Origin: JARRPM01 sp963977485
Lineage (GTDB): Bacteria; Pseudomonadota; Gammaproteobacteria; Pseudomonadales; Halieaceae
Direction: 5' to 3'
NCBI GenBank assembly: GCA_963977485.1
Contig: CAXBOW010000015.1
Span: forward strand, 55,893 to 119,892
Length of the DNA: 64,000 nt
A model generated the notes under the pieces. That model did not search any database. It was not told the origin of the DNA and saw only the letters and a list, made by a program, of their open reading frames with translations. Of the stretch, positions 44,443-53,358 are shown one piece after another (within the stretch, counting starts at the first letter, position 1; each line of letters opens with the position of its first letter). A program made the position numbers and the translations under genes.

Positions 44443-45117
44443 ATGCAAGAGAAAAGTCTCTACAACATGAATAGCGCCGGCATTGAGTCGGCAATCAGCA
44501 CCAATAAGGTGTTGAAAAACACGTATATGCTGCTGGGTATGACGCTGCTTTTCAGCGCGGTAACAGCAGGTATTTCCATGGCCGTGGGCCTGGGACAGGG
44601 CGCTGCGCTGATTCTCATGCTGGTAGGCTTTGGTTTATTGTTTGTGGTTCACAAGACCGCCGACACCAGCAAGGGCCTGCTAGCCATTTTTGCCTTTACC
44701 GGCGTGATGGGTGCATCGATAGGACCCATGTTGAGCTATTACCTGGCGATGCCTAATGGCCCCTCCCTGGTCATGCAGGCTCTGGGCGGCACGGCCATCG
44801 TGTTCTTTGGTCTTTCCGCTTATGCGCTGACCACCCGTAAGGACTTCTCCTACATGGGCGGGTTCCTGATGGTTGGCCTGTTGGTAGCCGTAGTGGCCAT
44901 GATTGCCAATATCTTCCTGGCGATTCCCGCTCTGTCACTGACGATTTCAGCGGCGGTGGTAATGATCATGTCCGGGCTTATCCTGTTTGATACCAGCCGC
45001 ATTGTGAACGGTGGTGAGACCAACTATATTCGCGCGACCGTATCCCTGTACCTCAACATCTACAACCTGTTCATCCACCTGCTGAGCCTGTTGAGTGTCT
45101 TCAGCGGCGATGACTGA
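44443..45117 (+). CDS. yccA: BI-1 family inner membrane protein YccA
   Basis: 224 residues from ATG 44443 (MQEKSLYNMN), with GGAG six bases upstream. Seven membrane helices; matches YccA in STNKVLKNTYMLLGMTLLFS, ALTTRKDFSYMGGFLM and the ending GGETNYIRATVSLYLNIYN. In Escherichia coli YccA modulates FtsH proteolysis of membrane proteins. A terminator follows, then tus genes; yccA is also beside tusE in Escherichia coli. Confidence 0.94.
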   Translation: MQEKSLYNMNSAGIESAISTNKVLKNTYMLLGMTLLFSAVTAGISMAVGLGQGAALILMLVGFGLLFVVHKTADTSKGLLAIFAFTGVMGASIGPMLSYYLAMPNGPSLVMQALGGTAIVFFGLSAYALTTRKDFSYMGGFLMVGLLVAVVAMIANIFLAIPALSLTISAAVVMIMSGLILFDTSRIVNGGETNYIRATVSLYLNIYNLFIHLLSLLSVFSGDD

Positions 45118-45138
45118 ACACCCTCGGGTGACACCTGG

Positions 45139-45163
45139 ACCCCGGCTAGCGCCGGGGTTTTTT
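45139..45163 (+). terminator. Terminator between yccA and tusD
   Basis: ACCCCGGC, loop TAGC, GCCGGGGT, then a run of T. It ends about 20 bases before the tusD ATG. Confidence 0.85.
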
Positions 45164-45183
45164 GTTTAGTGCCGCCAGCAACC

Positions 45184-45576
45184 ATGAATTACGCCCTACT
45201 TGTTATTTCATCCCCGTTTTCCGGCCAGGGTGCGCTCACCGCGGCCCGCTTCGCTCGCAGTGTACTTGCCAGGGGGCACAGTATCTCGCGCGTATTTTTC
45301 CTGGATGCCGGCACCAGCAGCGGCGCTGCAACGGCAGTCACGCCCCAGGACGAAGATGACCGGTTACAGCCGTGGGTAGAACTGGCAGAGCAACACCAGC
45401 TGGAACTTATCCTCTGCATTTCCTCAGCTCTCAGGTACGGTATGCTGGACGAGACTGAAGCCCACCGTTACGAGAAACCCTCCGCCACCATTCACCCGGC
45501 CTTTACCGTGTCGGGACTCGGTCAGCTGGTGGACGCTGGCGCCGGTGCCGATCGGCTGGTGACGTTCGGGGGATAA
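45184..45576 (+). CDS. tusD: Sulfur-relay protein TusD
   Basis: 130 residues from ATG 45184 (MNYALLVISSPFSGQGA). Subunit of the TusBCD complex that relays persulfide from TusA to TusE for 2-thiolation of tRNA wobble uridine. The DsrE fold pattern with the FFLDAG loop is present; the relay cysteine is in LILCISSALRYG. It starts right after the yccA terminator, so its own promoter must overlap that region or read-through occurs. Confidence 0.92.
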   Translation: MNYALLVISSPFSGQGALTAARFARSVLARGHSISRVFFLDAGTSSGAATAVTPQDEDDRLQPWVELAEQHQLELILCISSALRYGMLDETEAHRYEKPSATIHPAFTVSGLGQLVDAGAGADRLVTFGG

Positions 45577-45578
45577 TC

Positions 45579-45950
45579 ATGGCCGGGAATAGTGACAAGA
45601 GTCTGCTGTTGCTCATTCGGCATTCGCCTTATGGCAGCAGCCTGGCGCGCGCCTCTATCGATGTCGCGCTGGCGGCAGCTGCGTTTGATCAGACCGTCAG
45701 CCTGCTGTTTCTTGGTGACGGGGTATTACAGCTGCTGCCCGACCAGGATACCGCGACGCGAGGCCTGCGTAATGTGGGGAAACTACTGGCCTCGCTGCCC
45801 CTGTACGATATCGAGCAGGTTTATGTAGACGCCGAGGCAGCAGCGCGCTACCAGCTTGACCTGCACGGCGCTCCGGTAGCCACGCAGGCGCTGGACCGCG
45901 AGGCGATGAGCCGGCTGCTATCCAGCCATGATCACCTGCTGGGTTTTTAA
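45579..45950 (+). CDS. tusC: Sulfur-relay protein TusC
   Basis: 123 residues with the DsrF-type opening LLLLIRHSPYGSSLARASIDVALAAAA shortened here by quotation rules to its key part RHSPYGSSLARASID. Partner of TusB and TusD. It follows tusD by two bases. Confidence 0.92.
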   Translation: MAGNSDKSLLLLIRHSPYGSSLARASIDVALAAAAFDQTVSLLFLGDGVLQLLPDQDTATRGLRNVGKLLASLPLYDIEQVYVDAEAAARYQLDLHGAPVATQALDREAMSRLLSSHDHLLGF

Positions 45951-45953
45951 CTG

Positions 45954-46244
45954 ATGGTTCTGCACACACTCAATGCATCGCCCTCCTCCGCAGCCTTCGC
46001 GGATTGCCTGCGCCTGGTCGCCTCTGGTGATACCCTGTTGCTGCTTGGCGATGCGGTGTACGGCGCCATTATCGGCACCACGGCAAGACAGGCTCTGGAT
46101 AACAGCGGCGCAGCCCTCTTTGTTCTACTTGAAGACGCCACGGTTGCCGGGGTGGCGAAGCGGCTGGACGGCGTTACGCTGGTTGATATGGCAGGTTTTG
46201 TTGAGCTCACTGAACAATCCCCCCGTCAGCTGGCCTGGTACTGA
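45954..46244 (+). CDS. tusB: Sulfur-relay protein TusB
   Basis: 96 residues, starting MVLHTLNASPSSAAFADCLR, typical of the DsrH/TusB family. LLLGDAVYGAI is the conserved loop. Three bases separate it from tusC and tusE. Confidence 0.92.
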   Translation: MVLHTLNASPSSAAFADCLRLVASGDTLLLLGDAVYGAIIGTTARQALDNSGAALFVLLEDATVAGVAKRLDGVTLVDMAGFVELTEQSPRQLAWY

Positions 46245-46247
46245 GCA

Positions 46248-46565
46248 TTGTTGCCCGCCGCAGCGTTCGACAACGAGGGCTTTCTCCGCCGGTTGGATGA
46301 GTGGACACCGGATGTCGCCCGCCAGATTGCCGCGGCAGAGCAACTGCAGCTGACAGATAGCCACTGGGAGTTGATTGAGCTGTTGCGCGAGTACTACCGG
46401 GAGTTCGACAGTTCTCCCGCCATGCGGCCCCTGGTGAAGTATTGCCGTCTCAAACTGGGGGCTGACAAGGGTCGGAGTATTTACTTGCTGACACTGTTTC
46501 CCGGCTCGCCTGCCAAAATCGGCAGCAAGATCGCCGGCTTACCCAAACCCGACAACTGCCTGTAA
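46248..46565 (+). CDS. tusE: Sulfur-relay protein TusE (DsrC family)
   Basis: 105 residues starting from TTG. DsrC-family segments HWELIELLREYYREFDSSP and KYCRLKLG are present and the penultimate cysteine in the C-terminal tail GLPKPDNCL is the persulfide carrier. The second cysteine used by dissimilatory DsrC, ten residues earlier, is absent, so this is TusE for tRNA thiolation. Confidence 0.94.
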   Translation: MLPAAAFDNEGFLRRLDEWTPDVARQIAAAEQLQLTDSHWELIELLREYYREFDSSPAMRPLVKYCRLKLGADKGRSIYLLTLFPGSPAKIGSKIAGLPKPDNCL

Positions 46566-46573
46566 GGATTTAC

Positions 46574-47590
46574 GTGACTGATCCCGGCTTTAATATCCCT
46601 GAAACAGAGCATCGCTTCGCGCCTTATGTGCGCATTCTCGGCAAGGGAAAAAGTGGTAGCCGGGCCCTCACTCGAGCCGAGGCGCGGGAGGCCTTTGGCA
46701 TGATTATCCGCGGCGAGACCCGTGAGGTACAGGTGGGTGCCTTCCTGATGTTGCTGCGGGTGAAGGAGGAAACCGGTGAAGAACTGGCAGGGTTCGTGGA
46801 GGCCTGTCGCGAGGAGATGATACAGCCTGCGGCCGGAATCCATGCGGACCTGGACTGGTCCAGTTACGCCGGTAAAAAACATCAGCACCCCTGGTTTATC
46901 CTCTCGATACTGCTGCTTGCCGAGGCGGGCCACCGGGTACTTGTACACGGGGCAGACGGTCATACCCCGGGCAGACTCTACACCGAACAGGCCTTGAGAG
47001 AGCTGGGGCTGCCGGTGGCAGCTGACTGGGAACAGGTGGGGCAGCAGTTGGACAGTGACTGTTTCAGTTACCTGCCGCTGCGCCAGTTTTGCTTGCCGCT
47101 GCACAAGCTGATACAGCTGCGGCCGCTACTCGGCCTGCGCTCGCCGGTAAATACCCTCACTCGTATGCTCAACCCCCTGAAGGCACCGAGCAGTATACAA
47201 AGCATCTTTCACCCGGCATACGCTATCTTGCACCAGCAGACCGACCGGCTGTTGGGCCAGCCCAGGGCCCTCGTGTTCAAGGGCGACAGTGGTGAGGTGG
47301 AGGTAAAACCCCAGGCGGATACCCGCTATTACCGTTTGGTAAATAACGTGGTTAACGAGCAACTGCTGCCGCGTGCATTCGACGGCCGCGTCCAGGCGGT
47401 TGCATCACCGTCAGCTGAACCCTTGCGCGACCTGTGGCGCGGCACCACCGACAACACCTATGGCACTTACGCGATAGCGCGTACAGCAGCACTGGCACTC
47501 ACACTACTGAACCCTGAGTTGGACTACGATCAAGCGAGCCAGCGCATCCAGCAATTGTGGCAAAACCGCAATAAAGAAAGGCTAGACTGA
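46574..47590 (+). CDS. ybiB: YbiB/TrpD2-family nucleic-acid-binding protein
   Basis: 338 residues, GTG start. It has the anthranilate phosphoribosyltransferase-like fold with LTRAEAREAFGMII and the HPAYAILHQQTD segment, but the glycine-rich GTGGD phosphoribosyl site is replaced (HGADGHTPGR), as in YbiB, which binds DNA/RNA rather than acting as an enzyme. It commonly follows tusE in Pseudomonas-like genomes. Overlaps trmA by one base. Confidence 0.82.
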   Translation: MTDPGFNIPETEHRFAPYVRILGKGKSGSRALTRAEAREAFGMIIRGETREVQVGAFLMLLRVKEETGEELAGFVEACREEMIQPAAGIHADLDWSSYAGKKHQHPWFILSILLLAEAGHRVLVHGADGHTPGRLYTEQALRELGLPVAADWEQVGQQLDSDCFSYLPLRQFCLPLHKLIQLRPLLGLRSPVNTLTRMLNPLKAPSSIQSIFHPAYAILHQQTDRLLGQPRALVFKGDSGEVEVKPQADTRYYRLVNNVVNEQLLPRAFDGRVQAVASPSAEPLRDLWRGTTDNTYGTYAIARTAALALTLLNPELDYDQASQRIQQLWQNRNKERLD

Positions 47591-48684
47591 TGCCCCTTTC
47601 CAATGTGATCCCGGCGCAATATCAGGCTCTTCTAGCAGCGAAAAGCGCCAGAGTTTCTGAACTGCTGGCCCCGTTCAAGCCCCCCGCTGCCGAGGTTTTT
47701 GCGTCTGCCCCGCTGGCTTATAGAATGCGGGCAGAGTTTCGCATCTGGCACGATGGCGACACGCTCGACTATGTCATGTTCAGGCAAGATGACCGCAAAA
47801 CTCCCGTGCCCATACGCGAGTTCCCCATCGCCTGTGAGGCCATCCAACAGTTAATGCCCGTGTTGCGCGAAAAGCTCACCCACTGCGACACCCTGCGGCG
47901 AAAACTCTTCCAGGTTGAGTTTCTGTCTACCCAGGCAGGCGAAACCCTGGTCACGCTGATTTATCACCGCAAATTGCTGGCAGACTGGGAAATCGAAGCG
48001 TCAGCGCTGGCGGCGGAATTGCGTGTATCGCTGGTGGGGCGCAGCCGCAAACAGAAGCTTGTGCTGGGGGATAACTTTGTGCGGGAATCACTCGCGGTGG
48101 ACGGCCGCGTCTTCAGCTACCTACAGTACGAACAGGCCTTCACCCAACCCAATGCCGGGGTCAACACACTGATGCTCAGCTGGGCCTGTGCGCGCGCGGC
48201 AAGCCTGACCGGGGACCTGCTGGAGCTGTACTGCGGTAATGGCAACTTCACGCTCCCCTTGTCACAGCATTTTGACAATGTTCTGGCCACTGAACTGTCC
48301 AAAACCTCGGTGCGTGCCGCGCGGGAGAACCTGGCTCACAACGCAATTGGCAATGTTCAAATTATTCGCCTGTCGGCGGAGGAAGTGACCCAGGCCATGC
48401 GCGGGGAACGGGAATTTCGCCGCCTGGCAGACCTTGAGAAACCGTTGCATGAATACCAGCTGCGGACGATTTTTGTCGACCCGCCCAGGGCCGGCCTGGA
48501 TGAGCAGACCGTACAAATGGCAGCGGATTTCGAGGCGATTATGTATATATCCTGTAATCCAGACACACTGGCGGAAAACCTTGCCGTGTTGTGCCAAACG
48601 CATCGCATAGAAAATTTCGCAATGTTCGACCAGTTCCCCTATACCGACCATATGGAATGCGGTGTATTGCTGCTAAAGAACTAG
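47590..48684 (+). CDS. trmA: tRNA (uracil-54-C5)-methyltransferase
   Basis: 364 residues. S-adenosylmethionine-dependent enzyme that makes ribothymidine in the T loop. Motifs: QAFTQPNAGVNTLML, LELYCGNGNFTLPL for the cofactor, DPPRAGLDEQT and the catalytic cysteine in YISCNPDTL (about 321). There is no N-terminal TRAM domain, which fits TrmA rather than RlmC/RlmD. Confidence 0.95.
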   Translation: MPLSNVIPAQYQALLAAKSARVSELLAPFKPPAAEVFASAPLAYRMRAEFRIWHDGDTLDYVMFRQDDRKTPVPIREFPIACEAIQQLMPVLREKLTHCDTLRRKLFQVEFLSTQAGETLVTLIYHRKLLADWEIEASALAAELRVSLVGRSRKQKLVLGDNFVRESLAVDGRVFSYLQYEQAFTQPNAGVNTLMLSWACARAASLTGDLLELYCGNGNFTLPLSQHFDNVLATELSKTSVRAARENLAHNAIGNVQIIRLSAEEVTQAMRGEREFRRLADLEKPLHEYQLRTIFVDPPRAGLDEQTVQMAADFEAIMYISCNPDTLAENLAVLCQTHRIENFAMFDQFPYTDHMECGVLLLKN

Positions 48685-48730
48685 GTAATATCGGCAGCAA
48701 TGTTTTTTATCCACACAAGACGAGGCCGCA

Positions 48731-49024
48731 ATGCCAATACAAAAACTTCCCGCCGCTGAACTGGAACAACGGCTGCTTGCTCTGCCCGATTGGGTGATTG
48801 AACATCACAAGCTCTACCGGCTTTTCACCTTCGATAACTTTATAGAGGCGTTCGGTTTTATGAGCCGGGTAGCGCTGCTGGCAGAGTCCATGGATCACCA
48901 TCCGGAGTGGTCGAACGTCTACAGCCGGGTGGAAATTTTTCTGACCACGCACGATGCGGGTGGCATTTCAGAGCGCGACTTTACCCTGGCCGAGCGTATC
49001 AATGCACTGCTACCGGCTCAGTAA
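48731..49024 (+). CDS. phhB: 4a-hydroxytetrahydrobiopterin dehydratase
   Basis: 97 residues. The active-site signature MDHHPEWSNVYSRVEIFLTT with the following H and DAGG is complete. It regenerates pterin cofactor after aromatic hydroxylation. No phenylalanine hydroxylase gene is nearby. Its last seven bases overlap the convergent minus-strand gene. Confidence 0.94.
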   Translation: MPIQKLPAAELEQRLLALPDWVIEHHKLYRLFTFDNFIEAFGFMSRVALLAESMDHHPEWSNVYSRVEIFLTTHDAGGISERDFTLAERINALLPAQ

Positions 49025-49902
49025 CGCACCCCGTAGGCAAGCAGACGGCGGCCAAGTACCTCGTCCAGGCGCTCAATATCCGCTGCATTAACCTCTATAT
49101 TCCGCAGTTTCAGGGTCTGGTACAGCTCGCGTTTATGCAGCTTCGCCGACAGGGCCAGCGCCGGAATATCCGCCTCCCAGCAATCGATATATACATTGCC
49201 CTCCGGCACATAAAAATCGGCGTATACCGATTCCTCGATCGGTAGCGCCCGGTGATAGGCGTGTGCAAGCTGCGCCAGGTATAACCAGTCACATACGCCG
49301 GTTTCCAGCGCTGACCCCAGGCTGTGACCGTCAATGCCGACACAGCTCACCGCGGTGCCTGCGAACAGGTCCGGCTCCGCATCGTCGGCATTTGCGGCGG
49401 GCTGGCCCTGGTCTGATTGGCGCGTCAGCTCTCGATGTATGACCGGGTTATCAATCATTTCATGCGGCCAGGTCACGTAAAACGCCCCACTGTTCTGGCT
49501 CTCTTCCTGCAGCCCGCCCAGTGCCTTGCCCCGGTCGGTGAGCTCCCAGCCGATAATGCTGTGACACTGAAGGCCCAGCTCTGCCAGCGCGCGATTGATC
49601 TGCCGGGCGTGCAGCCGGGGATAATAACGGCGCATGGAAGCCGCGGTAATACGCTGGTTGGATTCTATGGCGCCCAGTAAGGGGTGGTGATCAATACCGG
49701 GGGGCCAGACAATATAGCGGCCGAAGCGCCGGCTTTGCTGGTAATCTCCGCCTTCAAATTCCCCTTTGGCTGTGAGCACCCAGGACTCCCCTGCGCGTTC
49801 TATCCAGCCGTAGTCCCGCAGCGTGGCAAACAGCTGTTGGGTGGGAATATTCAGCTTGCGAGCCAGCGCGGTGGTAGACAGCCTGCCCTCTTCCTGCTCC
49901 AT
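49018..49902 (-). CDS. Winged-helix protein with a possible PD-(D/E)XK nuclease-like C-terminus
   Basis: 294 residues. Residues 1-60 form a KilA-C-like helix-turn-helix (LARKLNIPTQQLFATLRDYG WIERAG). A second helical DNA-binding-like part (about 75-130) follows. The C-terminal third has YADFYVPEGNVYIDCWE ... KLHKRELY, a D-x(n)-ExK-like layout seen in restriction-fold nucleases (acidic residue in YADF, then D/E in VYIDCWE, then a lysine helix). It is three bases downstream of a dUTPase gene. Relatives are sometimes labelled glycerol kinase, which the sequence does not support. Function unproven. Confidence 0.6.
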   Translation of the reverse strand: MEQEEGRLSTTALARKLNIPTQQLFATLRDYGWIERAGESWVLTAKGEFEGGDYQQSRRFGRYIVWPPGIDHHPLLGAIESNQRITAASMRRYYPRLHARQINRALAELGLQCHSIIGWELTDRGKALGGLQEESQNSGAFYVTWPHEMIDNPVIHRELTRQSDQGQPAANADDAEPDLFAGTAVSCVGIDGHSLGSALETGVCDWLYLAQLAHAYHRALPIEESVYADFYVPEGNVYIDCWEADIPALALSAKLHKRELYQTLKLRNIEVNAADIERLDEVLGRRLLAYGVRY

Positions 49903-49905
49903 GGC

Positions 49906-50535
49906 TTACTTTGCGTCTACCAGCTCGCGGTAGCGGGCTGTCAGCGCAGTGTAAACCTGCCCGGCAAAATCGGCTGAGCCGTGGTCCATCGTCGCCACCA
50001 GCTCCGACAAGTGTTCATTATCTTCCTTACCGGCCCAGTTCTTGACGTAGCTACCATCCTTGTAGCCATGATCCTGACGGAAAAAATTCAGTACGTTCTT
50101 GCCCACGTAGGCGGTGTACAAACTGTCGAAATTCAGGCCGGATGCCAGCATCAGGTCCCAAAAACGGGAGGGAGAGAAGCCCTTAGTTTGCAGGCAGTGC
50201 AGCGCGAGCTCTTCAGTGGCTTCGCGTACTTCCACGCTGGTGGGTTCATGCCCCTCAAGGTCGGCGATAATCTCATCCGCGATCTGTTCGATGTTCTTGC
50301 CGTCACGAAACAGGGCAGACAGGCCAAAATGCCAGATATCAATAACCTCCAGACGCACCTGCTCAATATCCGGCACCTGTTTTTTCCACCACTTGTACCC
50401 ATAGTGCTCAATCAACTCGCCGCACTCTATCCACGCAGCCCGGTACCAGGCAAAATCCTGATCTACCCAGTGCTCGTGTACCCGCGTATTCATGCTGTGC
50501 TGCATTTCCAGCATATTCATTAAAGCCTGCTTCAA
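49906..50535 (-). CDS. Dimeric dUTP diphosphatase (all-alpha dUTPase family)
   Basis: 209 residues from TTG (50535), preceded by GAGGTGG; ATG at 50520 is an alternative. All-alpha NTP pyrophosphatase motifs ECGELIEHYGYKWWK and EVIDIWHFGLSA supply the metal-binding E/E and E/D pairs, and NFFRQDHGYKDGSY is the base-recognition motif. It removes dUTP and supplies dUMP for thymidylate synthesis. It forms a pair with the HTH/nuclease-like gene. Confidence 0.85.
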   Translation of the reverse strand: MKQALMNMLEMQHSMNTRVHEHWVDQDFAWYRAAWIECGELIEHYGYKWWKKQVPDIEQVRLEVIDIWHFGLSALFRDGKNIEQIADEIIADLEGHEPTSVEVREATEELALHCLQTKGFSPSRFWDLMLASGLNFDSLYTAYVGKNVLNFFRQDHGYKDGSYVKNWAGKEDNEHLSELVATMDHGSADFAGQVYTALTARYRELVDAK

Positions 50536-50760
50536 GAAGCCACCTCATTTTGGTTGCAAATTGACTCTCACCGGGCCTCACGCGCCGGGAAAGCGACATA
50601 ATAAACAGGCCGTAGAAGGATAGATAGGCCGCTGCGCCGCATATTACCGGCACTTGAACTGGCAACCCCGTTGGGCTTAACTACACTTTATTCCCGGCTG
50701 GTAGATTCGCACTGCCAAATCGCAGGTCTCGGCCTGGCAATCAACTGCAAGGATGAAAAA

Positions 50761-51168
50761 ATGAACAGAATCGTAAAACTGGCAATCACTGCTGCGCTGG
50801 CACTTGTTCTGCCCGCTGTCGCTATGGCGCAAATAGATGAGATTAAAAACTCAACCCCGGAACAGCGCGCTGAAATGCAAGACGAATGGATGCAAAGCAA
50901 TTTGTCACTGGATGCAGAAACCAGTGCCAGCGTATCCGCAATCAACTTGAAGTACGCCAAAGAGACCCAAGCGCTGGCGGCATCGCCCGGCCCGGATTTC
51001 AAGAAACTCATGTCTTTGAGGAGCAACGCACAGGCCAAAGATGCTGAACTGAAGGGCGTGTTTACCGCGGAGCAGTACACGCAGTACGAACAGAAAAAGT
51101 CTGAAATGAAAGCGCAGATCAAGCAACAGCTCAAAGAGAAGCATCAGGCGACGCAGGCAGGCTCATAG
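50761..51168 (+). CDS. Secreted helical protein, unknown
   Basis: 135 residues from ATG 50761, with AAGGA seven bases upstream. A clear signal peptide (about 1-23, ending AMAQ) precedes a highly helical, Gln/Lys/Glu-rich periplasmic domain. It recalls CpxP/Spy-like small periplasmic proteins (STPEQRAEMQDEWM ... LTAEQ-like FTAEQYTQYEQKK) but lacks clear LTxxQ pairs. No domain is certain. Confidence 0.72.
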   Translation: MNRIVKLAITAALALVLPAVAMAQIDEIKNSTPEQRAEMQDEWMQSNLSLDAETSASVSAINLKYAKETQALAASPGPDFKKLMSLRSNAQAKDAELKGVFTAEQYTQYEQKKSEMKAQIKQQLKEKHQATQAGS

Positions 51169-51227
51169 CGCCACCGTTAACTGCTAAACTCGAGCTACCA
51201 CCATCCCCCACCAATCAGGAATCCAAA

Positions 51228-52247
51228 ATGCTGAAAGCCGAATATCGAACACGTGGCCCGATCCCGCAGGACGTTATAGAAGCCGTACCTTTTGACAAAC
51301 CAGAGTTGCAGGAAGGCCAGGTGTTGCTTGAACTACTTGCTGCACCGATCAATCCGTCTGATGTACTGACACTGACCGGACAGTACGGCATTCTGCCGCC
51401 CCTGCCCGCTATCGGTGGTGGCGAAGGTGTTGCAAAGGTTGTTGAGCACGGCCCCGGCGTTACCGGGCCCGAAATCGGCCAAACCGTGTTACTTCCTTTC
51501 GGGATTGGCACCTGGGCAACCCACATGGTTGCAGACGCCAGCGCGCTGGTGCCGCTGCCCAATGACGTTGACCCTATACAGCTGTCGATGATCACTGTTA
51601 ACCCGCCCACGGCCTCGTTATTGCTGAGCGAGTTTGTCGATTTACAGGAAGGCGATTGGGTTATCCAGAATGCCGCCAACTCCGGCGTGGGTTCTTATCT
51701 GATAGCCCTGGCAAAGCTGCGCGGACTGAAAACAGTCAACGTGGTGCGCCGCGAGTCACTGGTGGCGCCGCTACTTGCGGCGGGCGCTGATGTTGTGCTG
51801 GTGGACGGCGACGTCGACGGCCAGAGCCTGGCTGAAAGAGTGAGTTCCGCTACCGGTGGCGCCTCGATAAAACTGGGCATCGACGCCGTCGGCGGCGCCG
51901 CAACCAACCGTATTGGTGAAGCGCTGAGCGAAGGCGCCACCATCGTGAATTACGGCGCGATGAGCGGCGAACCCTGCATGCTGCATCCCTCGAACATTGT
52001 CTTTAAAGACATTACGGTTCGCGGCTTCTGGCTGGTTATCTGGTTCCGCACGTCGACACCCGCGCAACAACAGGCACTTTACGGCGAACTCACCGGCCTG
52101 ATGGCCCAGGGCAAGCTCTCTACTGCAATCGATTCGACGTATACGGTGAAAGACATAAAGAAAGCGGTTGAAGTCGCCGCCGCCGGAGAACGCAACGGTA
52201 AGGTTGTGGTTGTTGGTGACAGCAATGCTGATGCCACTAAGGCCTGA
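51228..52247 (+). CDS. MDR-superfamily zinc-independent reductase (MECR/quinone oxidoreductase-like)
   Basis: 339 residues. The order of motifs AAPINPSDVLTLTGQYG, GGGEGVAKV, IQNAANSGVGSYLIALAKLRG (cofactor loop) and NYGAMSGEPC matches mitochondrial trans-2-enoyl-CoA reductase-like members of the medium-chain dehydrogenase family. The catalytic-zinc cysteines are absent. NADPH-dependent reduction of enoyl thioesters is likely; the substrate is not certain. Confidence 0.8.
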   Translation: MLKAEYRTRGPIPQDVIEAVPFDKPELQEGQVLLELLAAPINPSDVLTLTGQYGILPPLPAIGGGEGVAKVVEHGPGVTGPEIGQTVLLPFGIGTWATHMVADASALVPLPNDVDPIQLSMITVNPPTASLLLSEFVDLQEGDWVIQNAANSGVGSYLIALAKLRGLKTVNVVRRESLVAPLLAAGADVVLVDGDVDGQSLAERVSSATGGASIKLGIDAVGGAATNRIGEALSEGATIVNYGAMSGEPCMLHPSNIVFKDITVRGFWLVIWFRTSTPAQQQALYGELTGLMAQGKLSTAIDSTYTVKDIKKAVEVAAAGERNGKVVVVGDSNADATKA

Positions 52248-52285
52248 AAAGACCCAAGTCGTATAGCGTGTTAGCGATGGCATGT

Positions 52286-52314
52286 GACAGGAGCTGCATT
52301 ACGCGGCTCCTGTC
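52286..52314. terminator. Hairpin between convergent genes
   Basis: GACAGGAGC (52286-52294) and GCTCCTGTC (52306-52314) form a 9-bp stem. No strong T tract on either strand; it may serve both converging genes as a weak terminator. Confidence 0.4.
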
Positions 52315-52326
52315 ATCATTGACGAT

Positions 52327-52959
52327 TTAGAACTGATAGCGCAGAGTTGCCCTGTAAGTCTCGTAATCGTCTAACTCTTCGTAGCTGGCACCGACGGTAA
52401 TGTGCTCGGCAAAGGTATAGTATGCGCCGAGTTGGTAGCCTGTTTCGCCATCCATAATCTTGTCGACATCAACATAATTCACTTCCGCGCGCAGTTCCAA
52501 CGCCTGCCATACCATGGAGCGCACACCTGCGCCCACGCTATAACCGTTTTCATTGTCGTCGTCGCTGACCTTGCGTCCGTCGAACTTGAACTTTGCATCC
52601 AGCGTCCAGTCTTCATAGGCCACACGGCCATAAATATCGGTGGTATCTACGACTCGCCAGGCGGCGCCGACACCCATGCTCAAGCGTTCCCGGGTCAGTT
52701 CCAGCTTGCCCTTGGTACCAAGAATACGGGCATTGGTGTCGTCATCTTCCTCAAGATACCGAAGGTCCACAAAACCCCATTGACCCAGGCCATAAGACCC
52801 GGCAACCTCAAAACCCTCTGGCTCCAGATTCGCGCCATCTGATCCTTCACTTGACACGTAGGAAGCCTCAACGAAAGTCCAGTTAGGGGATTCGGCCAAT
52901 GCGGCCATGGGGGATAGAGTGGTGACAAGCAACGTCGTCAGTGCAGTTTTCTTGACCAT
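52327..52959 (-). CDS. Outer membrane beta-barrel protein
   Basis: 210 residues from ATG 52959 (MVKKTALTT), with AAGGAG six bases upstream. Signal peptide about 1-22 (ending ALAES). Alternating hydrophobic strands run throughout and the C-terminal residue is Phe (TLRYQF), the outer-membrane insertion signal. It looks like an eight-stranded OmpX/opacity-type barrel. Specific role unknown. Confidence 0.82.
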   Translation of the reverse strand: MVKKTALTTLLVTTLSPMAALAESPNWTFVEASYVSSEGSDGANLEPEGFEVAGSYGLGQWGFVDLRYLEEDDDTNARILGTKGKLELTRERLSMGVGAAWRVVDTTDIYGRVAYEDWTLDAKFKFDGRKVSDDDNENGYSVGAGVRSMVWQALELRAEVNYVDVDKIMDGETGYQLGAYYTFAEHITVGASYEELDDYETYRATLRYQF

Positions 52960-53358
52960 AGCGGGCTCCTTACAAAGTATCAAAACAGTGTCTCCTTCCG
53001 AATGGATCGGAAGAAATCTAATGGTAGGGGATACGCTATTTTCAGGAAACGGGATTATTGGCCTTAATAAAAATTTACAAATGCGCGTTTGACACTATCT
53101 CTTAATCAGGGCCTGGTACGTGATAGTTAAACGTTCAGGACATGTACCATAACGAGAAGCCACATCTGAATGCTTGTCGATATGAAACGGAAGTATTCTC
53201 TCTTTATAAACAGTGAATTCTCTCTGTTCCTGCGAGTAGGCTCTGGTTGCATTCTTATAGTTCACGCATAATGCGGACGGACGCAAGGCAGTGCGATGAA
53301 TGCCATCTCACGCAGCTTTACCGACTAGCCGGTATATCTGGATGCGGACAATAAGATA
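52960..53358. other. Divergent intergenic region
   Basis: About 400 bases without a convincing gene. An inverted repeat CTTCCGA/TCGGAAG (52995-53013) lies in the leader of the outer membrane protein. A weak plus-strand promoter-like pair TTGCAT (53247-53252), 16 bases, TAATGC (53269-53274) precedes the protease gene. Nothing else was recognised. Confidence 0.35.

Noticed and set aside
53095..53286. 63-codon minus-strand frame before the protease gene
   Set aside because: It lies in a divergent promoter region with no coding signal or homology.
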